Program-made: the position numbers and the translations under genes
The notes under the pieces: generated by a model
What the model was told of the DNA's origin: nothing
The model's database searches: none
The model's input: only the letters and a program-made list of their open reading frames with translations
In this document: positions 28,240-37,886 of the stretch, piece after piece
Position numbering within the stretch: position 1 is the first letter of the stretch
Layout: each line of letters starts with the position of its first letter
Source: Sphaerospermopsis kisseleviana NIES-73
GTDB taxonomy: Bacteria; Cyanobacteriota; Cyanobacteriia; Cyanobacteriales; Nostocaceae
NCBI RefSeq assembly: GCF_002368075.1
Contig: NZ_AP018314.1
Coordinates: forward strand, 362,074 to 426,073
DNA length: 64,000 bases
Direction of reading: 5' to 3'

Positions 28240-29618
28240 ATGACGCTGTAAATATATCTCAAAATGTCTTATCAGGTAAATTTAGCGCAGTTGAAATTAC
28301 CCAAACAACCTTAAATAAAATATCCACCAAAAATAAAGAATTAAACTGTTTTACTGAAATTACCACAGAAACAGCTTTAAAAGATGCTGCAAATATTGAC
28401 CAAGAAATTGCTCAAGGGAAAAATCCTGGTATATTAGCTGGTGTACCTTTTGCTGTTAAAAATTTATTTGATATAGCTGGTTTAACAACTTTAGCAGGGG
28501 CAAAAATCAATGCTGAAAATTTACCAGCTATTCAAGATGCAACCGCAGTTGCTAGGTTGAAAAAAGCCGGTGCAGTTTTGGTGGGTGCGTTAAATATGGA
28601 TGAGTACGCTTATGGGTTTGTGACAGAAAATGCCCATTATGGTACAACTTGTAACCCCTATGATCTACAACGAATAGCGGGGGGTTCTTCGGGAGGTTCT
28701 GCTGCTGCGGTTGCTGGGGGTTTAGTTCCTTTTTCTTTGGGTTCAGATACGAATGGTTCTATTCGTGTTCCTGCGGCTTTATGTGGTATTTTTGGTTTTA
28801 AACCTACTTATGGCAGGTTATCCCGTGCGGGTGTCAAATTATTTTCTAGTAGTTTAGATCATATCGGACATTTTGCAACTTCTGTGAGAGATATTGCGAC
28901 AATATTTGATGTTTTGCAAGGTGAAGATGAGCAAGATCCGGTTTGTACAAAACGTCCGATTGATTTATGTTTACCACAAATAAATAATGATATTTCTGGG
29001 ATTAAAATTGCCATTGCAGATGATTATTTTACCGAAAAAGCAGAACCAGCAGCTTTAGCAGCAGTGGCAAAAGTTGCTCATGCTTTAAATTTTATTGAAT
29101 ATGTCACAATACCAGAAGCGAAAATAGCTCGTGCTGCGGCATTTGTAATTACAGCTTGTGAAGGTGCAAATCTGCATTTAGAAAACTTAAAATCCCGTCC
29201 TCAAGATTTTGATCCAGCAACGCGAGATAGATTTTTAGCTGGTGCTTTAATTCCTCATTCTTGGTATATCCAAGCACAACGTTTTAGAAGATGGTATAGA
29301 GATCAAGTGAGAGAGATATTTGCAAATGTAGATATAATTATTGCTCCAACAACCCCAATTCCTGCCCCATTAATTGGACAAAAAACGATGATGTTAGATG
29401 GTGAAGAAATTCTTGTCCGTCCACATTTAGGGTTGTTTACTCAACCATTGTCTTTTATTGGTTTACCTGTTTTATCAGTACCAATTAAGGAAAAAAATTC
29501 TCTACCTTTAGGAGTACAATTAATAGCTGCACCCTATAATGAAGCTTTGATTTTAAGAGTTGCCGCATTTTTGGAAGCACAGGGTATTGTTTCTGGTGGT
29601 TTACTGCATGAATTTTGA
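28236..29618 (+). CDS. AtzE-type amidase (amidase signature family)
   Basis: 460 residues. The Ser-cisSer-Lys triad is visible: Lys in VPFAVKNLFD, and AGGSSGGSAAAVAGG followed by SLGSDTNGSIRVPAALCG. The C-terminal SLPLGVQLIAAPYNEALILR fits the family. With the overlapping AtzG-like gene it matches AtzE, which deaminates 1-carboxybiuret in the cyanuric acid route; related pairs may serve in urea or ureide nitrogen breakdown. GatA of the tRNA amidotransferase is excluded by the small partner and by the lack of gatB or gatC. No allophanate hydrolase gene is nearby, so the real substrate is open. Confidence 0.83.
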   Translation: MNDAVNISQNVLSGKFSAVEITQTTLNKISTKNKELNCFTEITTETALKDAANIDQEIAQGKNPGILAGVPFAVKNLFDIAGLTTLAGAKINAENLPAIQDATAVARLKKAGAVLVGALNMDEYAYGFVTENAHYGTTCNPYDLQRIAGGSSGGSAAAVAGGLVPFSLGSDTNGSIRVPAALCGIFGFKPTYGRLSRAGVKLFSSSLDHIGHFATSVRDIATIFDVLQGEDEQDPVCTKRPIDLCLPQINNDISGIKIAIADDYFTEKAEPAALAAVAKVAHALNFIEYVTIPEAKIARAAAFVITACEGANLHLENLKSRPQDFDPATRDRFLAGALIPHSWYIQAQRFRRWYRDQVREIFANVDIIIAPTTPIPAPLIGQKTMMLDGEEILVRPHLGLFTQPLSFIGLPVLSVPIKEKNSLPLGVQLIAAPYNEALILRVAAFLEAQGIVSGGLLHEF

Positions 29619-29780
29619 CTTCTGAGGTTTCGCCAAATAAATTATGAAAATCTGTGAAAATTTTTATATTGAGAAATTTCCAAATCGCGTTACAATCATT
29701 AAAGCTTAAATGAGTTAATTAGCTGATTCAGCTTTTAGCTAACTCCAACCATCTATCTATTCCCAAACTTGGGAAATTAT

Positions 29781-30881
29781 ATGTTACAGCTAGTAATTAC
29801 TGTTTGTGTACTGCTTTTAGGTTCAGCATTGTGTTCTGCTACAGAAACGGCGCTGTTATCTGTTCCCACATTGAGAGTGCGACAATTAGCGGAATTTAAA
29901 AAACCTGCCGCAGTTGCACTTCTAGCGATTCGTGAAAACATGAATCGGCCTATTGCCACAATAGTAATCCTCAATAATATTTTCAACATTATTGGAAGTA
30001 TTATCACAGGTAGTATTGCAACTCAAGTATTAGGAGATAGATGGCTTGGTATATTTTCGGGAATATTAACTTTTCTGATTATTATTTTTGGAGAAATTAT
30101 ACCCAAGACAATTGGTGAGAGATATTCTGAACAAATTGCTATACTCACAGCCATACCTGTAACGGGAATTTCTTTGGTTTTTACACCCTTAGTATGGATT
30201 TTAGAAAATGTCACTGCACCATTTTCTCAAGGGAGAAAAAGACCAACAACCAACGAAGCAGAAATCAAACTCTTAGCAAATATTGGTCAGCAAGAAGGTA
30301 TTATCCAAAGTGATGAAGCAGAAATGATTCAGAGGGTATTTAGATTAAATGATGTGACAGCATCTGATTTAATGACACCCCAAATTATGCTGACATATAT
30401 ACGCGGTAATTTGACCTTGGCTGAAGCAAAAGCAGATATTATTGCTTCCCAACATACCCGGATTATTGTTATTGATGAATCTATTGATCAAGTGATGGGA
30501 TTTGCTTTAAAACAGAGTTTACTGACAGCGATGGTGGAAGGAAGTGGTGAACAAAAAATTGCTGATTTAGCTAGAAAAGTGCGCTTTGTTCCTGAGATCA
30601 TTCGTGCTGACAAACTGCTCAAAAATTTTATAGAATCCCATGAACATCTTGCAGTAGTAGTAGATGAATATGGATGTGTTGCTGGTGTGATTACTTTGGA
30701 AGATGTGCTGGAGGTAATAACTGGTGAAATTGTAGATGAGACTGATAAAACGGTCGATTTACAAGAAATTGCTAGGAAGAAACGAGCAAAAATGTTGCAG
30801 TCTATCAATACTCTTCATACTGGAGAAAAAACTGAAGAAAAACATGATAACTATGATCTAAAAATAGGAAACACAAATTAA
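29781..30881 (+). CDS. CNNM-type membrane protein with CBS domains (hemolysin C-like)
   Basis: 366 residues from ATG 29781 (an in-frame TTG at 29769 is possible). The N-terminal DUF21/CNNM domain has four hydrophobic spans with SALCSATETALLSVP, NNIFNIIGSI and FGEIIPKTIGERY, the marks of Mg/Co efflux proteins such as CorC and TlyC relatives. Two CBS motifs follow, DLMTPQIMLTYIRG and VVVDEYGCVAGVITLEDVLE. A C-terminal CorC/HlyC domain is missing, with a charged tail instead. Probably regulates divalent cation export across the plasma membrane. Confidence 0.85.
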   Translation: MLQLVITVCVLLLGSALCSATETALLSVPTLRVRQLAEFKKPAAVALLAIRENMNRPIATIVILNNIFNIIGSIITGSIATQVLGDRWLGIFSGILTFLIIIFGEIIPKTIGERYSEQIAILTAIPVTGISLVFTPLVWILENVTAPFSQGRKRPTTNEAEIKLLANIGQQEGIIQSDEAEMIQRVFRLNDVTASDLMTPQIMLTYIRGNLTLAEAKADIIASQHTRIIVIDESIDQVMGFALKQSLLTAMVEGSGEQKIADLARKVRFVPEIIRADKLLKNFIESHEHLAVVVDEYGCVAGVITLEDVLEVITGEIVDETDKTVDLQEIARKKRAKMLQSINTLHTGEKTEEKHDNYDLKIGNTN

Positions 30882-30939
30882 TTTAAAATTCCAAATTTTT
30901 GCAAAATAAGCTACGCGAAAAAAACTTAACATCCAGGAA

Positions 30940-31190
30940 TTAAACATTGTGAACTCCCGGAGGATAAATAACTTTTCCTTGATATTTATCTTCATAACCT
31001 AAGAGTGGTTTCACCATAAAAAAGTCTTCAGGAACATTAAAAGGACATTCTATTTGATAATTTATGGCTGCTTGAAAACCAAAGGGGTGATAAAGTTTGG
31101 GATATCCCAAAACTACAACTAATGCTTCTCCTCTATTGTCTGCTAGTTCTAGTACAGCACGGCGTAAATAAACCAACCATTCTCAATCGC
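30940..31190 (-). pseudogene. GNAT acetyltransferase, C-terminal fragment
   Basis: About 80 residues remain: LELADNRGEALVVVLGYPKL, YHPFGFQAA, CPFNVPEDFFMVKPL. This is the second half of a GNAT N-acetyltransferase, where GxPxYYxxFGF and the final FMV strand sit. The acetyl-CoA loop and N-terminus are missing upstream, where the sequence turns into non-coding DNA and a TTTTGAC heptamer array. Confidence 0.7.
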
Positions 31191-31212
31191 TAAAAAGCTT
31201 ACGACCTATTAT

Positions 31213-31240
31213 TTTTGACTTTTGACTTTTGACTTTTGAC
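31213..31240. repeat. TTTTGAC heptamer array (4 units)
   Basis: Four TTTTGAC units in the gap between the GNAT fragment and the FAD oxidoreductase gene, followed by a CGCGAAGCGG piece. Confidence 0.8.
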
Positions 31241-31347
31241 TTCCGCGAAGCGGTACTAGTGTGTTGACTTTTGCTATGGTTGGATAGTCGAGGATATTTT
31301 CAGCACGGATTTTCATAATCAAATTGTAATTATTTATGTAATTATTT

Positions 31348-32517
31348 ATGAAAGTGTATGATTGGATTGTGGTTGGTGCAGGAATTACAGGTGCTGCACT
31401 TGCTTATGAATTAGCAAAAACGGGGTTTTCGGTACTGCTGCTAGAACAAGACAAAACACCACAAAATGCTACTCGCTATAGTTATGGTGGAATTGCTTAT
31501 TGGTCTGGTACAACACCTGTGACACAACAACTATGTCAAGAAGCGATCGCTCGTTATCAAATCCTAGCGCCAGAATTAGATGCTGATATCCAATTCCGAG
31601 AATTAGATTTATTACTAACTATCGCTAATGATACTGAACCAAAGGTAGCAGCCGCATCCTATTCTCATCTTAGCACACCACCCCAGCTATTGAGTGTTCA
31701 AGAAGCTTGTGAGTTAGAACCATTACTCAATAAAAATGCTATCTCTGGTACTTTAACTGTCAAACATGGTCATGTCCATCCGCAAAAACTAAGGCAAGCA
31801 TACATTCAAGCATTTCTACGTCTGGGGGGAGAAATACAGTTTACCAAAGTATTAGAACCTACATATATTTTTGCCGCTGACAAAAGTTTTAGAGGTGTAA
31901 AAACAACCACGGACACCTTCCACAGTGCTGATATAGCCATTTGTACTGGTGGAATGAGCCGAAAATTATTAAAATCAGTAGGTATTTCTGTGAAAATTTA
32001 TTTTTCTCATGCAGAAATAATTGAAACTCCATCAGTGGATCTGCGGTTACGCACCTTAGTCACACCGGCGATTTTACAACGCCTTCAATTAGAAATTGCA
32101 TCAACTCAAAATGATCAATTATGGGATCAACCTGGTGAAATAGTACCACCTATTTTAGATGCAGGTGCAGTCCAGTTTCTTGATGGTAGTTTGCGTTTAG
32201 GTCAAATTAGTCGTATTCTTACAGATCCCCATGAACAAATTAACTCAGAGGAAAGTGAAAAATGGTTGCGAACAAGTATCACCCACATATTACCAGCTTT
32301 GGGAAATTTACCAGGAACTTGGCATCATTGTTTAGTTGCATTTAGCAAAGATAAATTACCTTTAATTGGTACTATTCCCGAATTTGAACATATTCATATT
32401 TTCTCTGGTTTTAGCAGTCCGTTTGTTTTTGTTCCACCTTTAGCACAACGCTTTGCTAAATTTCTATCTGGACAGGAAGATAAGATTATTGATCAGTTGT
32501 TGACGCTACCCGCCTGA
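31348..32517 (+). CDS. FAD-dependent oxidoreductase (D-amino acid/glycine oxidase family)
   Basis: 389 residues. VVGAGITGAALAYELAKTGFSVLLLEQD is the dinucleotide-binding GxGxxG fold (quoted here only in part), and the DAO-type end HHCLVAFSKDKLPLIGTIP with IFSGFSSPFVFVPPLA binds the isoalloxazine. The family oxidises amine groups of glycine, sarcosine or D-amino acids, or hydroxy acids. It is a monocistronic gene beside unrelated genes, so the substrate is open. The last residues and TGA stop lie inside an IS200/IS605-like hairpin. Confidence 0.82.
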   Translation: MKVYDWIVVGAGITGAALAYELAKTGFSVLLLEQDKTPQNATRYSYGGIAYWSGTTPVTQQLCQEAIARYQILAPELDADIQFRELDLLLTIANDTEPKVAAASYSHLSTPPQLLSVQEACELEPLLNKNAISGTLTVKHGHVHPQKLRQAYIQAFLRLGGEIQFTKVLEPTYIFAADKSFRGVKTTTDTFHSADIAICTGGMSRKLLKSVGISVKIYFSHAEIIETPSVDLRLRTLVTPAILQRLQLEIASTQNDQLWDQPGEIVPPILDAGAVQFLDGSLRLGQISRILTDPHEQINSEESEKWLRTSITHILPALGNLPGTWHHCLVAFSKDKLPLIGTIPEFEHIHIFSGFSSPFVFVPPLAQRFAKFLSGQEDKIIDQLLTLPA

Positions 32518-32542
32518 AAAGGACGGGGATTCTTGTTTCAAT
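32498..32542 (+). repeat. IS200/IS605-like end hairpin overlapping a gene end
   Basis: TTGACGCTACCCGCC, a TGAAAA loop and GGACGGGGATTCTTG form the hairpin seen at the right end of cyanobacterial IS200/IS605 or tnpB elements. It provides the C-terminus and stop codon of the oxidoreductase gene. No transposase is present. Confidence 0.5.
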
Positions 32543-32544
32543 GG

Positions 32545-32570
32545 TAGGGACAATTCATGAATTGTCCCTA
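32545..32570. repeat. 26-bp perfect palindrome, copy 1
   Basis: Arms TAGGGACAATTCA and TGAATTGTCCCTA. An identical copy is at 56164-56189. Here it could end the oxidoreductase transcript. Confidence 0.75.
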
Positions 32571-32594
32571 CATCTTTTTCGGAGAGGTCTAATT

Positions 32595-32810
<216 letters not shown>

Positions 32811-32812
32811 AA

Positions 32813-34507
32813 TTAATGATGATCGAACAAATCTAAATCTGTAACTGCGCCAACGCTACTAGAGGCTACGAGTTTAGCATATTTAGCTAACACACCTTTA
32901 GTATAGCGGGGTGGACGGGGTTGCCAGTTGGCACGACGACGGGCTAATTCTTCATCAGATACATTGATCTGTAATAACCGCGCATTAGCGTCAATGGTAA
33001 TGCTATCACCTTCTTCTACCAAGGCAATATTACCACCAACTGCGGCTTCCGGGGCAACGTGACCAACTACCATCCCGTAAGTACCACCGGAAAAACGCCC
33101 ATCGGTGATTAAACCCACGGAGTCACCTAAACCTGCACCAATAATAGCAGAGGTGGGAGCGAGCATTTCCCGCATTCCTGGACCGCCTTTGGGTCCTTCA
33201 TAACGGACAATTACCACATCCCCAGCTTTGATTTTCCCTGCCAAAATGGCATCTAAACAAGATTCTTCTGATTCAAATACTCTCGCAGGTCCGGTAATGG
33301 CTGGTTTTTTCACTCCGGTAATTTTGGCAACTGCACCTTCAGTAGCCAGGTTGCCTTTGAGAATAGCCAGGTGTCCTTGGGCGTACATGGGGTTATTCCA
33401 AGGACGGATCACATCTTGAGCGGGTGATGGTTCGTCAGGAATATCTGCTAAAACTTCGGCTACAGTTTGTCCTGAGATGGTGAGACAGTCACCATGTAAC
33501 AGGCCATGAACTAAGAGCATTTTCATGACTTGGGGAATACCACCGGCTTTGTGTAAGTCTGTGGCTACATATCTACCACTGGGTTTTAAGTCACAGATGA
33601 CGGGAACACGGCCGCGAATGGTTTCAAAGTCGTCTAAAGTGAGTTCTACACCAGCAGCACGGGCGATCGCCAGAAAATGTAAAACTGCATTGGTAGAACC
33701 ACCCACGGCCATAATCACAGAAATGGCATTTTCTATAGATTTACGGGTGATAATTTGCCGGGGTAAGATTTGTTTACGGATAGCTTCTACTAAAACGGCT
33801 GCTGATTTGGCGGTACTTTCGGCTTTTTCCTCATCTTCTGCGGCCATTGTGGAGGAATAGGGTATACTCATGCCCATTGCTTCAAAAGCTGAGGACATGG
33901 TGTTAGCTGTGAACATTCCTCCACAAGAACCAGCACCGGGACAAGCGTTACGTTCTACTGCGAATAGTTCATTTTCATCAATTTTACCGGCGCTGTGTTG
34001 ACCTACTGCTTCAAAAGAACTGACAACGGTTAAGTCTTTACCGTCATATTTTCCGGGTTTGATTGTGCCACCATATACAAATATGGCGGGGATGTTCATG
34101 CGTGCCATTGCTAACATAGCACCGGGCATATTTTTATCACAACCACCAATAGCCAGCACACCGTCCATACTTTGCCCACTACAAGCGGTTTCGATAGAAT
34201 CGGCGATGACTTCCCGGGAAACTAGGGAATATTTCATTCCTTCTGTTCCCATTGAAATGCCATCACTGATGGTAATAGTACCGAAAATCTGGGGCATTGC
34301 TCCCGCTTCTTTTACACCAATTTCTGCTCTTTGGGCGAGTTTGTTAATCCCCATATTACAGGGGGTGATGGTGCTGTAACCATTGGCAATACCGACAATG
34401 GCTTTGTTAAAATCTTCATCTTGGAAACCAACCGCCCGTAACATAGCCCGGTTAGGCGATCGCTGCACCCCTTGGGTAACTACTTTACTTCTTAAATTTT
34501 CTGCCAT
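32813..34507 (-). CDS. ilvD: Dihydroxy-acid dehydratase
   Basis: 564 residues from ATG 34507 (MAENLRSKV), with AAGGA ten bases before; an ATG at 34531 would add eight residues. CDKNMPG and [16 protein letters not shown] hold Fe-S ligand cysteines, and [23 protein letters not shown] (part) is the C-terminal active-site segment. It makes 2-keto acids for valine, isoleucine and pantothenate. Three Cys in the usual places suggest a [2Fe-2S] enzyme. A MITE-like element touches the stop codon. Confidence 0.95.
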   Translation of the reverse strand: MAENLRSKVVTQGVQRSPNRAMLRAVGFQDEDFNKAIVGIANGYSTITPCNMGINKLAQRAEIGVKEAGAMPQIFGTITISDGISMGTEGMKYSLVSREVIADSIETACSGQSMDGVLAIGGCDKNMPGAMLAMARMNIPAIFVYGGTIKPGKYDGKDLTVVSSFEAVGQHSAGKIDENELFAVERNACPGAGSCGGMFTANTMSSAFEAMGMSIPYSSTMAAEDEEKAESTAKSAAVLVEAIRKQILPRQIITRKSIENAISVIMAVGGSTNAVLHFLAIARAAGVELTLDDFETIRGRVPVICDLKPSGRYVATDLHKAGGIPQVMKMLLVHGLLHGDCLTISGQTVAEVLADIPDEPSPAQDVIRPWNNPMYAQGHLAILKGNLATEGAVAKITGVKKPAITGPARVFESEESCLDAILAGKIKAGDVVIVRYEGPKGGPGMREMLAPTSAIIGAGLGDSVGLITDGRFSGGTYGMVVGHVAPEAAVGGNIALVEEGDSITIDANARLLQINVSDEELARRRANWQPRPPRYTKGVLAKYAKLVASSSVGAVTDLDLFDHH

Positions 34508-34549
34508 TTTTATTGATTCCTTCTGTACCATGATCGCTATGATGGCGAT

Positions 34550-34593
34550 TTTTGTAGGTTTTGTACGTTTTGTAGGTTTTGTAGGTTTTGTAG
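34550..34593. repeat. TTTTGTAGG 9-bp tandem array
   Basis: Five imperfect units just upstream of ilvD (opposite strand), at the place where its promoter or leader should be. Confidence 0.75.
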
Positions 34594-34715
34594 ATATTTA
34601 TTCTCTCAAAAAGTGGTCATTGGTTATTAGTTTCTTAGTTATTGATTTATTAATGATTGGCTTATTAATCATTGGTGATTATTTATGTATCAAATAAGTA
34701 GTCGTGTAAAATAAA

Positions 34716-34819
34716 TTTTATAGTTAAATCTTATAGTTAGATTTTATAGTTAGATTTTATAGTTAGATTTTATAGTTAAATTTTATAGTTAGATTTTATA
34801 GTTAGATTTTATAGTTAAA
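34716..34819. repeat. 13-bp tandem repeat, 8 units
   Basis: Eight contiguous units of TTTTATAGTTAGA with A/G changes in the eleventh to twelfth positions (TTAAA or TTAGA). Non-coding. Confidence 0.85.
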
Positions 34820-34870
34820 CGATGTTTTAAAAGTGCTATTCCGTGAAGTAATGTAATTAAAATCATGCTA

Positions 34871-34973
34871 TAAGCTGTTACACAGCTAAATTGTATGATC
34901 CTAATATTCTGAACTCTTGTTTAACAGGCAAGATGCCTGTTCCACTTATACAAATTAAATGAACAACAGCTTA
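34871..34973. mobile_element. 103-bp palindromic element, copy 1
   Basis: Begins TAAGCTGTTACACAG and ends CAACAGCTTA; core AACAGGCAAGATGCCTGTT is a hairpin. The reverse complement, also 103 bp and almost identical, is at 51921-52023. With TA as target duplicate, the ends are AGCTGTT/AACAGCT, as in Tc1/mariner or IS630-type MITEs. Confidence 0.7.
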
Positions 34974-35199
34974 TCACTTTAAATTACTTAGTTTACAAAT
35001 CTTTAGAAATTGTTAAAAAAAATTTTTTAGGTATAAATTAACTCCTATTAAAACCTCTCCCTTACAAGGTGAGATGCTTTAAAAAACCTTAAAAAACCTT
35101 TTACGTAGTTATGTAATGACTTATGTAACAAGTGTAGAGATGTTAGTTTCTCGTAGATTATTAGTTCTGTTTTATACTTTTTTAACAAACTGCTACACA

Positions 35200-35230
<31 letters not shown>

Positions 35231-35314
35231 AAATATACTTCATTTCAAAACTGTGTCACAACTATTATCGTATAATTAGATTCAAATATATATAGTGTCA
35301 TCAAAGTAATCTGT

Positions 35315-36061
35315 GTGGGAGTAGTATACATAGGCGATCGCGCAACAGGCAAGACTCACCTAGCACTAGAGTTAGCCAACCCCGATGGTGAATATGTCAA
35401 AGTTAGTAATCTCGATTATGACAATCTGAGATTGTTATTGCTGGATGAAAATTACCAAGGCAAGCCCACGGATGCAGTAGCACCATATCAATATTATTTA
35501 GATATGAATGTGCGGCTACCGTCTGGGAACAAGCAGGTTTTAGTAAATTGGGTTGATACAGGGGGGGAGGTATGGCGGAAAAGTTGGCAAAAAGATAATA
35601 CTGATCGGTGGATTCAATTTTTAGATCCTATTCGCAACAGTGAAGGACTATTACTCATTATTCCACCCCATCGGGGGATGAGTTTTCAAAGTGGTGTGGA
35701 TGTAGAACAGTTCCCCACACAGAAACAATGGTGTAATCGTTTTGAGAGATGGGTAACATTTTTCCATCAACAATGTCCAAAAGTCAGACATTTGGCTATT
35801 TGTATGAACAAAGCTGATTTATTTTGTAATTTATCCACAGAAGGAGGAAAACTAGCTTATAAACCCCACGGTAGTTCCCTCAACTGGCAACAACGACATA
35901 GTTATGTTTTACAAAAATATTTTCGTCCGATTTATTCCCAGATAGAAAAATTAAATCAAGGTATTGATGGCGGTTCTGTGCGGTGTTTCATTACATCTAT
36001 TTACCATCGGAGTCTATTAGAATTACCTTGGATTTATTTAGGTAGTTTTTTGGCTAAATAG
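35315..36061 (+). CDS. P-loop GTPase-like protein 1
   Basis: 248 residues from GTG 35315. MGVVYIGDRATGKTHLALEL is the G1 P-loop, NWVDTGGEVW the G3 D-x-x-G, and AICMNKADLF the G4 N-K-x-D, so GTP is the likely nucleotide. No membrane segment. It opens the plus-strand cluster that runs to 56140. Two further GTPase-like genes follow. TRAFAC-class GTPases of this kind occur in multi-gene bacterial conflict systems with vWA and associated proteins; that link is from general knowledge of such loci. Confidence 0.75.
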   Translation: MGVVYIGDRATGKTHLALELANPDGEYVKVSNLDYDNLRLLLLDENYQGKPTDAVAPYQYYLDMNVRLPSGNKQVLVNWVDTGGEVWRKSWQKDNTDRWIQFLDPIRNSEGLLLIIPPHRGMSFQSGVDVEQFPTQKQWCNRFERWVTFFHQQCPKVRHLAICMNKADLFCNLSTEGGKLAYKPHGSSLNWQQRHSYVLQKYFRPIYSQIEKLNQGIDGGSVRCFITSIYHRSLLELPWIYLGSFLAK

Positions 36062-36135
36062 GTGTAAATCATGTAGATATTATGGATATTATTCAACGAT
36101 AACAAAGATTTGAAAAATCATTACAAGGGTGTGAT

Positions 36136-36960
36136 ATGGGCAATATTCACGTAATTGGACCACAGGCTTCAGGAAAAACTACTTATTTAGCAGCTTTGGC
36201 TTATCAACCAAGTAAAGCAGCTTGGAGAAAGAAAAATTTTAAAGTTCAAGCATTAAATGACGAAACCAAAGAATTAGCAGATAATGCAGAAAATATTATT
36301 GTAGAAGGTGCATCTTTAGAGCCTACTCGGACCAAGGTTACAACCATTGATGATTTAAAAGTTTACTCATTTTTGATTGAAATCCAGAAAAAATGGCAAA
36401 AACCAGAAAAAATTAATTTAGCTGTCCGTGACTATCCAGGAGAAGTTTTTAAAGAATTAGAATCTGTATCTGCTGATCCAGTCCATGAAGAATTTATGAA
36501 TGAGTGTTTAAGTAAAGATACTCAAGGGTGTTTAATTTTGTTAACTGAGTGGAAACAAGGAACAGATAAATTTTATAAACGAGTTTTCAAAAGGTTCATA
36601 GACTTAATGGATAAACAAGAAAGATTACAGGATTTACGGTTAGCAGTAGCCATGAGTAAATGTGAAAGAGGCGAACTGTGGCCTGGTAGGTTAGATCCAG
36701 AAAATGATTTATTTGCCATTCATTTTCCAGACACCCTGACATTTTTAAAAGACAATATTCCTAGTAAAAATCTACAGTTTTATGCTATTTCTACCTTTGG
36801 GGTTTTACACCGTACAGATCCACGACCAAATCGCAAAGAAGAATTAGGAAAACAGAACAGATATTCTGTTTTAAGAGAACCTGAACAATGGTCTCCCTAT
36901 GGAATGATCTCCCCTCTTTATTGGTTGAGTACAGGTAAGAAGATGAAAGAAGATGCTTAA
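36136..36960 (+). CDS. P-loop GTPase-like protein 2
   Basis: 274 residues. HVIGPQASGKTTYLAALAY is the P-loop. LAVRDYPGEVFKELE holds a D-x-x-G G3 motif and AVAMSKCERGELWPG a G4-like S-K-C-E instead of N-K-x-D. The end SPYGMISPLYWLSTGKK is shared with the next protein. It looks like the double-GTPase-type families (DO-GTPase) seen next to GAP1-type proteins. It overlaps the next gene by eight bases, so the two proteins are made together and may form a heterodimer. Confidence 0.75.
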   Translation: MGNIHVIGPQASGKTTYLAALAYQPSKAAWRKKNFKVQALNDETKELADNAENIIVEGASLEPTRTKVTTIDDLKVYSFLIEIQKKWQKPEKINLAVRDYPGEVFKELESVSADPVHEEFMNECLSKDTQGCLILLTEWKQGTDKFYKRVFKRFIDLMDKQERLQDLRLAVAMSKCERGELWPGRLDPENDLFAIHFPDTLTFLKDNIPSKNLQFYAISTFGVLHRTDPRPNRKEELGKQNRYSVLREPEQWSPYGMISPLYWLSTGKKMKEDA

Positions 36961-37828
36961 TTTATTTAAAAGTAAAAATCAGACCCCATTACAAAGTAGT
37001 GTAGTGTTACGAGTGATAGGCGATCGCGCTTCTGGAAAAACCACATATATGGCTTCTTTAGCACGGTGGCCAAATGCTGATCCTAACAGTCTAGTGCAAG
37101 CTGTAACTGCTGTAGATGAAGGTGGAGAAGACTTGATCAATAAAGCTCAGAATATCTTAGAACAAGGGTTACAACTAGAACCAAATAAGTTAGAGAATAT
37201 TTCAGAGGTTACAAATTGCACTTTGCAAATAAGTCTAAAAGAAAAAAAAATAGGTTCTCCATTGTTTAACCTGAATATCAGTTCTAGAGACTATTCAGGA
37301 GAATTTTTTAGTGACTTATTACATCAAAGTCAAAATCCCCAGTTAGAGGAATATTTAGAAGATTGTTTACAAGCTAATGGTATTATGTTTTTAGTTGATG
37401 GTAGCAGTCGCCGTAAAGACTTAGAATATGCCAATGGTTTAGACAAATTGCTGTTAGCACTGGATCGGAATGATATCACTGGCAGTAAGCGCCGAATTGC
37501 CTTAGTATTGAATAAATGTGAACAATCTGATTTATGGGTAAATCGAGATAAACCAGGATTTTTAGCATCAGCGCGGTTTCCCCAAGTTTGCCGAAAATTA
37601 CAAGCTTGGCAACAAATGGGAGGAGGAGAGATAGAATTTTTTACAGCTTCTGCTTTTGGGATGTTGGGTAATAAATATCCCGAACCAAATGTTAACTTAT
37701 TAAATAGGAGTAGAGGAGGAGTGAGAGCAGTAATTAAAAATCCTAAACTGTGGCGGCCTTTTGGTTTAGTTGCGCCCATTTATTGGCTGGCTAAAGGTTC
37801 ACGTCATCCAGAGTTAGATCATGTATGA
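36953..37828 (+). CDS. P-loop GTPase-like protein 3, paralogue of 2
   Basis: 291 residues. VLRVIGDRASGKTTYMASLARW is the P-loop (about residues 18-39), INISSRDYSGEFF-like text holds G3, and IALVLNKCEQSDLW holds an N-K-C-E G4. The end KLWRPFGLVAPIYWLAKG matches protein 2, so the pair arose by duplication. It follows protein 2 with an eight-base overlap. A large hairpin array separates it from the next gene. Confidence 0.75.
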   Translation: MLNLFKSKNQTPLQSSVVLRVIGDRASGKTTYMASLARWPNADPNSLVQAVTAVDEGGEDLINKAQNILEQGLQLEPNKLENISEVTNCTLQISLKEKKIGSPLFNLNISSRDYSGEFFSDLLHQSQNPQLEEYLEDCLQANGIMFLVDGSSRRKDLEYANGLDKLLLALDRNDITGSKRRIALVLNKCEQSDLWVNRDKPGFLASARFPQVCRKLQAWQQMGGGEIEFFTASAFGMLGNKYPEPNVNLLNRSRGGVRAVIKNPKLWRPFGLVAPIYWLAKGSRHPELDHV

Positions 37829-37886
37829 AAGAAGTTAGCCATTTTTGATCTTACCCTCACCCTCTCCTAGAACACCGATTCATTAA

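Noticed and set aside
28236..29618. GatA subunit of Glu-tRNA amidotransferase
   Set aside because: The overlapping AtzG-like gene and the absence of gatB/gatC point to the AtzE type.
36136..37828. ATP-binding ABC-type ATPases instead of GTPases
   Set aside because: There is no ABC signature or Walker B acidic pair, while D-x-x-G and (N/S)-K-C-E motifs are in the right order for the GTPase class.
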